Source: Paenirhizobium daejeonense (GTDB lineage Bacteria; Pseudomonadota; Alphaproteobacteria; Rhizobiales; Rhizobiaceae). From it: a DNA stretch of 64,000 bases. Of the stretch, positions 36,794 to 44,424 are shown piece by piece. The stretch lies in assembly GCF_014280875.1 (NCBI RefSeq), contig NZ_JACLAL010000006.1, positions 310,001 through 374,000 of the forward strand, given 5' to 3'. How positions within the stretch are numbered: the stretch's first letter is position 1; each line of letters begins with the position of its first letter. The translations under genes were made by a program, and so were the position numbers. The notes below the pieces were generated by a model. The model was not told the DNA's origin. It searched no databases and saw nothing but the letters and a program-made list of their open reading frames with translations.

Positions 36794-37756
36794 TTAACGG
36801 TCTTGGTTAACGGCGGGCGATGAGGCGCGGGGGTGAGCCCGGTCGTAGACATCCAGCAGGCGCGCGGCATCGACGCCGGTATAGACCTGGGTGGTCGAGA
36901 GGCTCGTATGGCCGAGCAGTTCCTGGATGGTGCGAAGATCTCCGCCACCGCCGAGAAGGTGGGTCGCGAAGGAGTGGCGCAGCGCATGCGGCGTCGCCGA
37001 ATCCGGCAGGCCCAGCGCGGAGCGCAGCCGTTGCATTTCCCGCTGGATGATCGCCGGTTGCAGCTTGCCGCCGCGCGCGCCGCGAAAGAGCGGTTCGGCC
37101 TCCTCCAGATGATAGGGGCAGAGCTTGATATAGGTCGCAACGGCCTCCGCGACGGCTGGGAGAAGAGGGACGAGCCGGGTTTTGTTGCCTTTGCCGGTGA
37201 TCCTGAGTGCGGTGGTCTTGTTCCCGAAGTCCGCGGGTGTAAGGTCCAGTGCTTCGGAAATACGCAGGCCGCAGCCGTAGAGGAGGGTCAGCACTGCCGC
37301 ATCGCGGGCGGCGATCCAGGGCTCCTCATGCATCTGTGCTTCATTACTGACGATGGTGAGCGCCTGGCTGCCTGACAGGGGCTTGGGCAGTGATTTCGGC
37401 TGTTTCGGCGAGCGGATGGCGCCGGCGCCGGCCGCATTGACCAGCCCTCTCTTTTCCAGATGGCGGAGGAAGGATCGAAGGCCTGCGAGATGGCGTCCGA
37501 GCGAACGCGGACCGGACCCCTGCTTGCGGCGGAACGCGAGAAAGGCGCGCAGGTCCGCGGGGCGCAATTCCCTGATATCGCGAATGGCGGCGGGCCCGCC
37601 GATGTGTCCGGTGAGGAAGGTGAGGAACTGTCGGGTGTCGCGTTCGTAGGCTTCCAGCGTGTTTTCCGAAAGCCGTCTTTCACCGGCAAGAGCCTGCAGC
37701 CATCCGGCGCGCTCGGCAAGAAGGTCGGAGTCGGCGAAGGTGAGCAGGTCGTTCAT
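36794..37756 (-). CDS. xerC: Tyrosine recombinase XerC
   Basis: A 320-residue tyrosine recombinase with an N-terminal SAM-like core-binding domain (about 10-105) and a catalytic domain. Active-site residues are R164 (GCGLRISEAL), K189 (GKGNKT), H257 and R260 (HALRHSFATHLL), H283 (LGHTSLSTTQ) and the nucleophile Y292. It resolves chromosome dimers at dif with XerD. No phage genes surround it, so it is the housekeeping enzyme. It is read toward the TraB gene. Confidence 0.94.
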   Translation of the reverse strand: MNDLLTFADSDLLAERAGWLQALAGERRLSENTLEAYERDTRQFLTFLTGHIGGPAAIRDIRELRPADLRAFLAFRRKQGSGPRSLGRHLAGLRSFLRHLEKRGLVNAAGAGAIRSPKQPKSLPKPLSGSQALTIVSNEAQMHEEPWIAARDAAVLTLLYGCGLRISEALDLTPADFGNKTTALRITGKGNKTRLVPLLPAVAEAVATYIKLCPYHLEEAEPLFRGARGGKLQPAIIQREMQRLRSALGLPDSATPHALRHSFATHLLGGGGDLRTIQELLGHTSLSTTQVYTGVDAARLLDVYDRAHPRASSPAVNQDR

Positions 37757-37864
37757 CGGCGCTCCCTTTACTTTGAGAATCGGCTAAGCCAACATGCCTT
37801 CCAGATGTTAGGGAATGCCTAAAATGCCGCATCCGGTGTCATGCTTCGATCACATTGGGCTGCG

Positions 37865-37970
37865 ATAGAGCATTTTCGGCGAAAGCGGAATCGCCTCAAT
37901 GCTCTATCTTTTTGTTTTTACGCAATTCCGGACGCAAAGCCGCTGCACACCTTTGCTGGAACTGCTCTAG
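37865..37970. repeat. Rhizobial intergenic repeat element (RIME/ABC-like)
   Basis: The first half is a 10-bp perfect inverted repeat, ATAGAGCATT (37865-37874) with AATGCTCTAT (37898-37907), with an inner GGCGA/TCGCC stem, followed by CTTTTTGTTTTT. The second half is GCAATTCC (37922-37929) with GGAACTGC (37958-37965), one mismatch, ending in CTCTAG. From memory this sequence type recurs between genes in Rhizobiaceae. It lies between divergent xerC and the acyltransferase gene. Confidence 0.7.
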
Positions 37971-37998
37971 AGGCTGATCGGTACAGTCGGGGTTTTCT

Positions 37999-38898
37999 AT
38001 GGCGCGCCGTGATTCGATGACGATGTTCGGGCAATTCGCCGAAGCGGTTGCTCTGGTCTCACATGGCCAGCCGGGGCACATCGTCGACACGTTGATTGCC
38101 GAGCGCGGCCAGAAGATCGTGTACCATCCGCTGTGGCCCGTCATGCGGCCTTTTCTCTATACCCTGCTGCGTTACGCGAAGGCGGTCGAGTTCGCCGACG
38201 ATATTGCCAACATGCCGGGTTTCCAGGCCTTCGAATATCTCAGCAACATCCTGCGCCTCGATATCAATGTCGTGAACGGTGAGCGGATACCCGAAAAGGG
38301 TGGCTTCATCATGGTCAGTAACCATCCGACGGGCATTGCCGATGGTGTCGCGGTGTTCGACCTCCTGAAACGCCGGCGTCCGGACATGATGTTCTTCGCC
38401 AACCGCGATGCCATCAGGGTTAATCCACGTTTTGCCGAGGTCATCATTCCCGTCGAGTGGCGCGAGGAACACAAGAGCAAGCTCAAGGCGCGCGAGACCC
38501 TCAAGCTGACCAACCGGGCGATCGAGGAGCAGAAGGCAACCGTGCTTTTCCCGTCCGGCCGCATCGCCTATTGGGCGAATGGACGGCTGAACGAGCGGCC
38601 ATGGAAAACCTCGGCCGTCGGGCTTGCCCGCAAATACGATCTGCCGATCCTGCCGGTGCATATGACGGCCCGCAATTCCGGCCTGTTCTACTGGTTTGCC
38701 AAATGGTCGACCGAGCTCAGGGACATGACGGTTTTCCACGAACTTCTGAACAAGAAGGGCGATCGTTTCGACTTAACCATCGGCGAACTGATCTCTCCTG
38801 AACGGCTCGACGGCGACCTCAACGACGTCACCGCCGCTCTCGAGTATCATACCGTTCATGCGCTCGCCATGGACGGCAACGCGACCTTCCGCCTCTGA
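37999..38898 (+). CDS. PlsC-like acyltransferase
   Basis: A 299-residue protein with a glycerolipid acyltransferase core. The catalytic block is SNHPTGIADG (about residues 108-117), which has H-x5-D rather than the classical H-x4-D, as in the hemolysin/OlsA-like group. FPSGRIAYW (about 189-197) corresponds to the FPEGT-type motif, and LPILPVHM follows. It probably acylates a lysophospholipid or lysolipid on the inner membrane; whether it is OlsA-like cannot be decided. The ribosome-binding site is a weak GGGG. Confidence 0.8.
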   Translation: MARRDSMTMFGQFAEAVALVSHGQPGHIVDTLIAERGQKIVYHPLWPVMRPFLYTLLRYAKAVEFADDIANMPGFQAFEYLSNILRLDINVVNGERIPEKGGFIMVSNHPTGIADGVAVFDLLKRRRPDMMFFANRDAIRVNPRFAEVIIPVEWREEHKSKLKARETLKLTNRAIEEQKATVLFPSGRIAYWANGRLNERPWKTSAVGLARKYDLPILPVHMTARNSGLFYWFAKWSTELRDMTVFHELLNKKGDRFDLTIGELISPERLDGDLNDVTAALEYHTVHALAMDGNATFRL

Positions 38899-39229
38899 GG
38901 ATTTAGATCTCGCAGAGAGGAACGCGAACGGGTTTTCGTTCCCGCAACGCGGATTCGTTGGCTTGCGCGTAAAGAGTTTCGATTTCCTGTGCTTTGAAAC
39001 AACCTGAAGGTGTCAAACGGGCGTTTGGTGGGTTTTTTCAATTCAATGTGGGTTGGCAAACCGTAAACATGACATTAACGGTCATGTTCAAGGGGCATCG
39101 GGGTCATTATATTTTTTAAAATGCTAATGTTGTTTTTTTCTTCACACTGGCCACACGTCGTGGAGCAGCCGTTTCATGCTTGGGAAGCTGGACAACTAGA
39201 CTGTCCAATCTCCCAAGGAATGTGTGGAA
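38899..39229. other. Intergenic region upstream of the TonB receptor gene
   Basis: This 331-bp gap holds no credible gene. It has overlapping hairpins just after the acyltransferase (GGAACG 38919-38924 with CGTTCC 38937-38942), a small CAAACG/CGTTTG dyad at 39014-39027 followed by TTTTTT, a perfect operator-like repeat at 39066-39088 and two A+T-rich runs before the receptor start. Confidence 0.5.
39066..39088. promoter_or_regulatory. Operator-like inverted repeat upstream of TonB receptor
   Basis: AACATGAC (39066-39073), seven bases, GTCATGTT (39081-39088) is a perfect 8-bp inverted repeat about 140 bp before the receptor gene. It does not match the Irr (ICE) motif as I recall it. The regulator is unknown. 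Confidence 0.4.
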
Positions 39230-41485
39230 ATGCTTTATAAGTTCAGAAAACCGCACCGCGCACTGGTGCTGGTTCTGCTCGTCTCGGCAAGTTATGCCCA
39301 GCTGCCGCTTTACGCGGCCTCGGCTCAGGATAGTTCCACGGAAGACGATACTGCCTCCAGCAACTCGTCGACCGTTCTCGCGCCAATCACGGTGACGGGC
39401 AAGAAGACCGGACGTCCGAGCGCGACGGAACCCATGGGCGCGACGTTTGCCGAGCCGGAATCGGCTCATCAGGCATCGCAGACCGTGTCTGTCGTCGAGA
39501 GATCGTGGATCGATACCACGACCCCGAAAAGCACGGTCGACATCCTCGCAGATGTGCCGGGTGTCACCATCTCGCGCAATGGCGGCCTCGGCGGCCAGAT
39601 CTATCTGCGCGGTTTCAACTCGAATGACTGGCGGTCGAGCTTCTATATCGACGGCAACCGTTTCCGCGGCCGCAACACGCTGCAATACATGCTGATCGCC
39701 CCGGAAGAGATCGAGCGGGTCGAAGTCATTCGCGGCCCTGCCTCGCTCCTCTATGGCAGCGACGCATTGACGGGCGTGGTGAACGTCATTACGCGCCAGC
39801 CGGACTATGATACCTCGGGCGACTGGCGTATTGCCGGCGGCGGCAGCTCCGTTTCCTATAACAGCAACGGTAACGGGCTTGTCGGGTCCCAGGACCTGAC
39901 CATCGTCGGTCATGACTTCGACATCACCGGCACGCTGACCGGCCGTCGTTCCAGCGATTACGAGTCGCACGCCGGTACGGTTGAAAACAGCGATTACAAG
40001 GCTCTCGGCGGCAGTGTGGTCGTTGGTTACACGCCCGTCGAAGGGCAGAGGCTGGAATTCGTCTATCGCGACCAGTATGTCGAAAGCGGCCGCGCGGGTG
40101 GTGTCGGCGGCGTGCCGGGCGCACCTTATCGTGCCGCTCGAGAAGACCCTCTCCAGGTCCACATGGGCCGGGTGAACTATTCCGGCGACTTTACCGATGG
40201 CCTGTTCGATCACATCGAGGCCAGCGCCTATGTCGACAAGTTCTACACCGAACTGGAGGTACAGGCGAACACCTTCAACAGCGCCGGACAGCTGACGCGC
40301 AATACCGCGACCCGCAACTATGTCGTCGACCCGACCGTGATCGGCGGTAACGTCAAGGGCTCCATTCCCTGGGAGCAGGGCGAGTGGGGCACAGGCAAGA
40401 CCACGGTCGGGCTGGACTGGATGCATGAATCCCGTTCCGGTGGCGAGAGCTCTTCCGTCGTGACCAATTACAATCCGTCAACGGGTGCCGTGACGAGCAC
40501 GACGTCCACGGCGCGCACGAAATCCAGCCCGGACACGACCCAGGCGAATATCGGCGCCTTCATGCTGAACGAGTGGACGCCGGTCGATCCGCTGACCATA
40601 TCGCTTGGCGGGCGATACGACTGGTACCGCACGACGAGCGATCTTTCGCCGTTGCCGTCGGCGCTCCTGCCGTACTTCGAGGACAATAATGACAGCACGA
40701 ACTCCGCCCTGACAGGTGGTGCGGGCTTCCTCTACCGGCTGACGCCGGAGTTCGACATTATCGGCAATATCGGGACATCCTATCGCGAGCCGCAAAACTC
40801 CGAGATGTTTGCTTTCACTAACGGTGCTACACTGACGATCCCCAATCCGGGGCTGAAGCCGGAAGAGGGCGTTTCCTACGAGCTCGGCGCCGCCTGGCGC
40901 AACGGGGATGTCGGTATTCAGGTCACGGGCTTCTACAACCGTTACCGTAACCTGATCGTCACGGCGCAGAACGTGCTCTACGAGGGAACGCGGGTGAACC
41001 AGCGACAGAACGTGGGTAACGCCGAGATAACCGGCGTTGAGGCGGAGATGCGCTGGCAGGCGACGGATTCGATCAACATCTTCGGCAAGATCAGCACGCT
41101 GCATGCCACTGATGTCGATACCAACGAGACGCTGCCTTACATTGCTCCCGTGACCGGCAGCATCGGCCTGCAGTATTCACCGCCGGATTCCGGCTACTCG
41201 CTGATCGCCAATGCCGAGTGGGCAGGCGACAAGCACCATATCACGTCGAGCGAATACCCCACGGACGGCTATATCGTCGCCAACCTCTACGGGCGGTTCG
41301 ATCTCGAGAAGATGATCTCGGAAAACTACAAGGGAACGACACTCACCTTCGGTATCGAGAACATCTTCGACACCGAATATGTCAGCCCGTCTACTACGGT
41401 CAGTGTCGCTTCGGCGAGAAGCATGTACAACCCATTGGTCGAGCCAGGCCGCAGCTTTTCCCTGAAGCTGGAACACCGGTTTTGA
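39230..41485 (+). CDS. TonB-dependent outer membrane receptor
   Basis: A 751-residue receptor with a signal peptide (about 1-33), a TonB-box-like LAPITVTGKK segment (about 50-59), a plug domain (about 75-190, with YLRGFNSNDWRSSFYIDGNR and IERVEVIRGPASLLYGSDALTGVVNVIT) and a 22-strand-type barrel ending in the terminal F of SLKLEHRF. NPGLKPEEGVSYELG and GNAEITGVEAEM resemble heme or siderophore receptors. No transport or siderophore genes adjoin it, so the ligand is open. ATG 39230 has AAGGA about ten bases upstream. Confidence 0.92.
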   Translation: MLYKFRKPHRALVLVLLVSASYAQLPLYAASAQDSSTEDDTASSNSSTVLAPITVTGKKTGRPSATEPMGATFAEPESAHQASQTVSVVERSWIDTTTPKSTVDILADVPGVTISRNGGLGGQIYLRGFNSNDWRSSFYIDGNRFRGRNTLQYMLIAPEEIERVEVIRGPASLLYGSDALTGVVNVITRQPDYDTSGDWRIAGGGSSVSYNSNGNGLVGSQDLTIVGHDFDITGTLTGRRSSDYESHAGTVENSDYKALGGSVVVGYTPVEGQRLEFVYRDQYVESGRAGGVGGVPGAPYRAAREDPLQVHMGRVNYSGDFTDGLFDHIEASAYVDKFYTELEVQANTFNSAGQLTRNTATRNYVVDPTVIGGNVKGSIPWEQGEWGTGKTTVGLDWMHESRSGGESSSVVTNYNPSTGAVTSTTSTARTKSSPDTTQANIGAFMLNEWTPVDPLTISLGGRYDWYRTTSDLSPLPSALLPYFEDNNDSTNSALTGGAGFLYRLTPEFDIIGNIGTSYREPQNSEMFAFTNGATLTIPNPGLKPEEGVSYELGAAWRNGDVGIQVTGFYNRYRNLIVTAQNVLYEGTRVNQRQNVGNAEITGVEAEMRWQATDSINIFGKISTLHATDVDTNETLPYIAPVTGSIGLQYSPPDSGYSLIANAEWAGDKHHITSSEYPTDGYIVANLYGRFDLEKMISENYKGTTLTFGIENIFDTEYVSPSTTVSVASARSMYNPLVEPGRSFSLKLEHRF

Positions 41486-41934
41486 TCTGATAAGCGGATC
41501 CCGGACGTTGTCTGCGGTCGGGATCCGGAGCACGCTTTTCCGCAGCGGCATGGAACCTGCGGGGTGGAAGCGCCGCGCACTATAGACCGAGGTTCCGTTT
41601 CGCTCTCAATCGGATAGCGCTGACGCTCCCCGCAGGACACGGTTTTCGAGCGATATGGGGTGACGGTCAGCCTCTGGGCAGATGCCTGATCCGGAGCTGC
41701 GCCGCTGGTCGTGATGCGATGCAGAGTTGTATCGTTTCAGATGATTTTTCCGATGGTGGCAGGGTGTCGCGAAACCGCTACAGTTTTCGAATTTACTTAA
41801 TTAGAGATATTTTCGATGCGCCCGTCTGGTTGGCCTTCGTTAACCACGCCCTCCCCAATTTGATGACTGTTGCGGGGGAGTGAAAGGCTTTGGTGCCTGC
41901 TCCCGGATTCATGCGCGCTCAGGGGGGTCACGGA
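41486..41934. other. Intergenic region between TonB receptor and chemoreceptor
   Basis: This 449-bp gap has no credible gene. Its first third is a cluster of inverted repeats (see the repeat at 41495-41636). The rest is unremarkable until an A+T-rich stretch at about 41790-41815 that could hold the chemoreceptor promoter; I could not define -35/-10 boxes. Confidence 0.5.
41495..41636. repeat. Mosaic of alternating inverted repeats (REP/BIME-like)
   Basis: CGGATCCCG (41495-41503) pairs with CGGGATCCG (41519-41527). CTGCGG/CCGCAG copies alternate at 41512, 41540, 41557 and 41630. CCTGCGGGG (41556-41564) pairs with CCCCGCAGG (41628-41636), and GGAACCT (41552-41558) pairs with AGGTTCC (41590-41596). 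Several pairings are mutually exclusive. The first stem, 9 bp after the receptor stop, could also act as a terminator, but lacks a T-run. Confidence 0.5.
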
Positions 41935-44298
41935 ATGCGCTTCAAGTCGATACAGTCAAAGATTGCAACCCTATCAGGTGTCTGCGTGCTTGCGGCCACT
42001 GCGGGGTTGGTGGGTTACGGAATTATTTCAGCGAGCAGTACGCGGGAGTTTGTCGCAACGCAGGTGACGAGCCTCACGGATGTGAAGACCAAGGAAAGTC
42101 TTCAGACACTCGCATCGACGCAAGCGGGTGTCATTCGCTCTTCGCTGGATGGCGCTTTCGATGCGGCTCGAGTCATGGCGCGGAGCTTCGAGATGCTGGC
42201 CGGCGGCGATGCCACCACTCCGCCTGAAACCCGTCGCACCCAGCTCAATGCGCTTCTTCTAAATGTGCTCAAGGACAATCCACGTTTCAACGGTACCTAC
42301 AGCGCATGGGAGCCGAATGCGCTCGATGGTGCTGATGCCGAGTTTCGCGACCGTCGCGATATGGGATCGGATGCAACGGGCCGCTTCCTGCCGTACTGGA
42401 CCCGGGATGCCGCGGGCAAGATCGCAATTCAGCCGCTGGTCGAATATGATAGCTCCGAGCTTCACCCGAACGGTGTGATGAAGGGTGGCTGGTATATCGG
42501 CCCGCAAACGGGGCATGGCGAGAGCATTCTCGATCCACTGCCCTACATCGTACAAGGCAAGAGCGTCTATCTTGCCACCATGTCGGTGCCGCTCACCGTA
42601 GATGGCAAGTTTGCCGGCGTTGCCGGTGCCGATTTCGATCTTTCCTTCGTGCAGAAGCTCGCCGAGCAGGTGAAAGCCTCGATCTACGGGGGCAAGGCGT
42701 CCGTATCGATCGTCAGTTACAAGGGGCTGGTGGTGGCTTCCAGCGAGAAGCCTGAGAGCATTGGCCAGCCGTTCGATCAGGGGAACAGCGCCCTGTCGCA
42801 ATATCTGTCGCTCATCCAGTCCGGCAAGGAGGAGGTCCTGGCCAGCAACGAAGCGTTCAAGGCGTTTTCTCCGATTGTCATTGGCCGGACCAAGACGCCT
42901 TGGTCGGTGATGATCGATGTTCCGCGTGCGGTTGCGATGGCCGAGGCGACGAAGCTCGACCAGGATCTCACGGATCGCAGCGCCAGTGACGGTGTCCTGC
43001 AGGTCACCGTGGCCGCAGTCATCGCGCTGGGCGGCATCGCGGCCATGTGGCTTGTCGCGCGCAGCATTGCCGGCCCCATTCGCAATATGACCGCCAGCAT
43101 GCGCCAACTGGCGGATGGCGACACGGACTGTAATATCCCGGGCATCGGTCTGTCTGACGAGATCGGGGCCATGGCCGCGGCAGTGGAGGTTTTCCGCAAC
43201 AATGCGATCGCCAATCGCCGCCTCGAGCAAGAGGCTGCGGCAACGCAGGAGACGACGGAACGCGAGCGTCGCCGCAGCATGGACATTGAACGAGCGCGCA
43301 CCGAGGCCATGACCCAGGCGACCGCCGGGCTGGCGGATGGCCTGAGGCAGCTTGCCGCCGGCAACCTTTCCTTCCATCTCGCCGATCCTTTTGCCGCCGA
43401 GTTCGAGAGCCTGAGAAGCGACTTCAACGCAGCCGTCACCCAGCTCGGTCGTGCCATGGCCGCGGTCGCTGCCGCGTCACGCTCCATCGATACCGGCACG
43501 CAGGAGATTAGCCAGAGCGCGGACGATCTTTCCAAGCGCACGGAGCAGCAGGCCGCCTCGCTGGAAGAGACTGCCGCCGCACTCGACGAAATCACCGTCA
43601 ATGTGACGAATTCCTCGCGACGGGCCGAAGAGGCGCGAAGCGTCGCGGTCCAGGCCAACACCAGCGCGAACCATTCCGGCATCGTCGTGGCCGACGCCGT
43701 CAATGCCATGCAGCGCATCGAGCAGTCTTCCAACCAGATCGCCAGCATCATCGGCGTGATCGACGAGATTGCCTTCCAGACCAACCTTCTGGCGCTGAAT
43801 GCCGGGGTCGAAGCCGCGCGTGCCGGGGAAGCCGGCAAGGGATTTGCGGTCGTTGCACAGGAAGTCCGCGAGCTTGCCCAGCGTTCGGCCCAAGCCGCCA
43901 AGGAGATCAAGGATCTCATCCGCAATTCCAGCGCGGAGGTGGAAAACGGGGTGAAGCTCGTCAAGGACACCGGCGAGGCGCTGAAGACGATCGAAGCCTA
44001 TATCGTCACCGTCAACCAGCACATGGACGCGATTGCGACCTCCGCCCGCGAGCAGTCGGTGGGGCTTTCGGAGGTCAATACCGCCGTCAACCAGATGGAC
44101 CAGGTGACCCAGAAGAATGCGGCCATGGTCGAGGAGGCCAATGCCGCCAGTGCGACGCTGGCCATCGAATCTCAGCGACTTCGCGACCTGATCGGACAGT
44201 TCCGGCTCGCAGAGGGTACACGTGATGGCGTTTTGCAGCTCCGCCAGATGGGGGCCGAGATGGCGACGCCGGCCCGGCGCTACGTGGCACGGGGATAA
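41935..44298 (+). CDS. Methyl-accepting chemotaxis protein with dCache sensor
   Basis: A 787-residue chemoreceptor. Membrane helices at about 13-33 and 354-375 flank a periplasmic dCache_1-type domain (about 36-350, with FNGTYSAWEPNALDG and GRFLPYWTRD). HAMP domains follow (about 376-430 and a second near 470-520), then the signalling hairpin with tip IDEIAFQTNLLALNAGVEAARAGE. The ligand is not predictable. GGGGGG seven bases before ATG 41935 sets the start. It is not beside che genes. Confidence 0.94.
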   Translation: MRFKSIQSKIATLSGVCVLAATAGLVGYGIISASSTREFVATQVTSLTDVKTKESLQTLASTQAGVIRSSLDGAFDAARVMARSFEMLAGGDATTPPETRRTQLNALLLNVLKDNPRFNGTYSAWEPNALDGADAEFRDRRDMGSDATGRFLPYWTRDAAGKIAIQPLVEYDSSELHPNGVMKGGWYIGPQTGHGESILDPLPYIVQGKSVYLATMSVPLTVDGKFAGVAGADFDLSFVQKLAEQVKASIYGGKASVSIVSYKGLVVASSEKPESIGQPFDQGNSALSQYLSLIQSGKEEVLASNEAFKAFSPIVIGRTKTPWSVMIDVPRAVAMAEATKLDQDLTDRSASDGVLQVTVAAVIALGGIAAMWLVARSIAGPIRNMTASMRQLADGDTDCNIPGIGLSDEIGAMAAAVEVFRNNAIANRRLEQEAAATQETTERERRRSMDIERARTEAMTQATAGLADGLRQLAAGNLSFHLADPFAAEFESLRSDFNAAVTQLGRAMAAVAAASRSIDTGTQEISQSADDLSKRTEQQAASLEETAAALDEITVNVTNSSRRAEEARSVAVQANTSANHSGIVVADAVNAMQRIEQSSNQIASIIGVIDEIAFQTNLLALNAGVEAARAGEAGKGFAVVAQEVRELAQRSAQAAKEIKDLIRNSSAEVENGVKLVKDTGEALKTIEAYIVTVNQHMDAIATSAREQSVGLSEVNTAVNQMDQVTQKNAAMVEEANAASATLAIESQRLRDLIGQFRLAEGTRDGVLQLRQMGAEMATPARRYVARG

Positions 44299-44424
44299 CC
44301 TGGCCGGTTTCCCTTCCGCCTCACGGCATCAGATATTGCGGCTCGCGGTTTCCGCGGGCCGTTGACGTTTCCGCTGAGTATTTACGGTTTCCTTTCCCGA
44401 TCCTTGCATGCAAGTTGGCGCCCC

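Noticed and set aside
36794..36810. TTAA-N9-TTAA near the xerC stop as a CtrA site
   Set aside because: The spacing is nine rather than seven bases, and the first half is the xerC stop codon.
36794..37756. xerC as a phage or integron integrase
   Set aside because: Length, sequence and the absence of phage genes or attachment repeats fit the housekeeping XerC.
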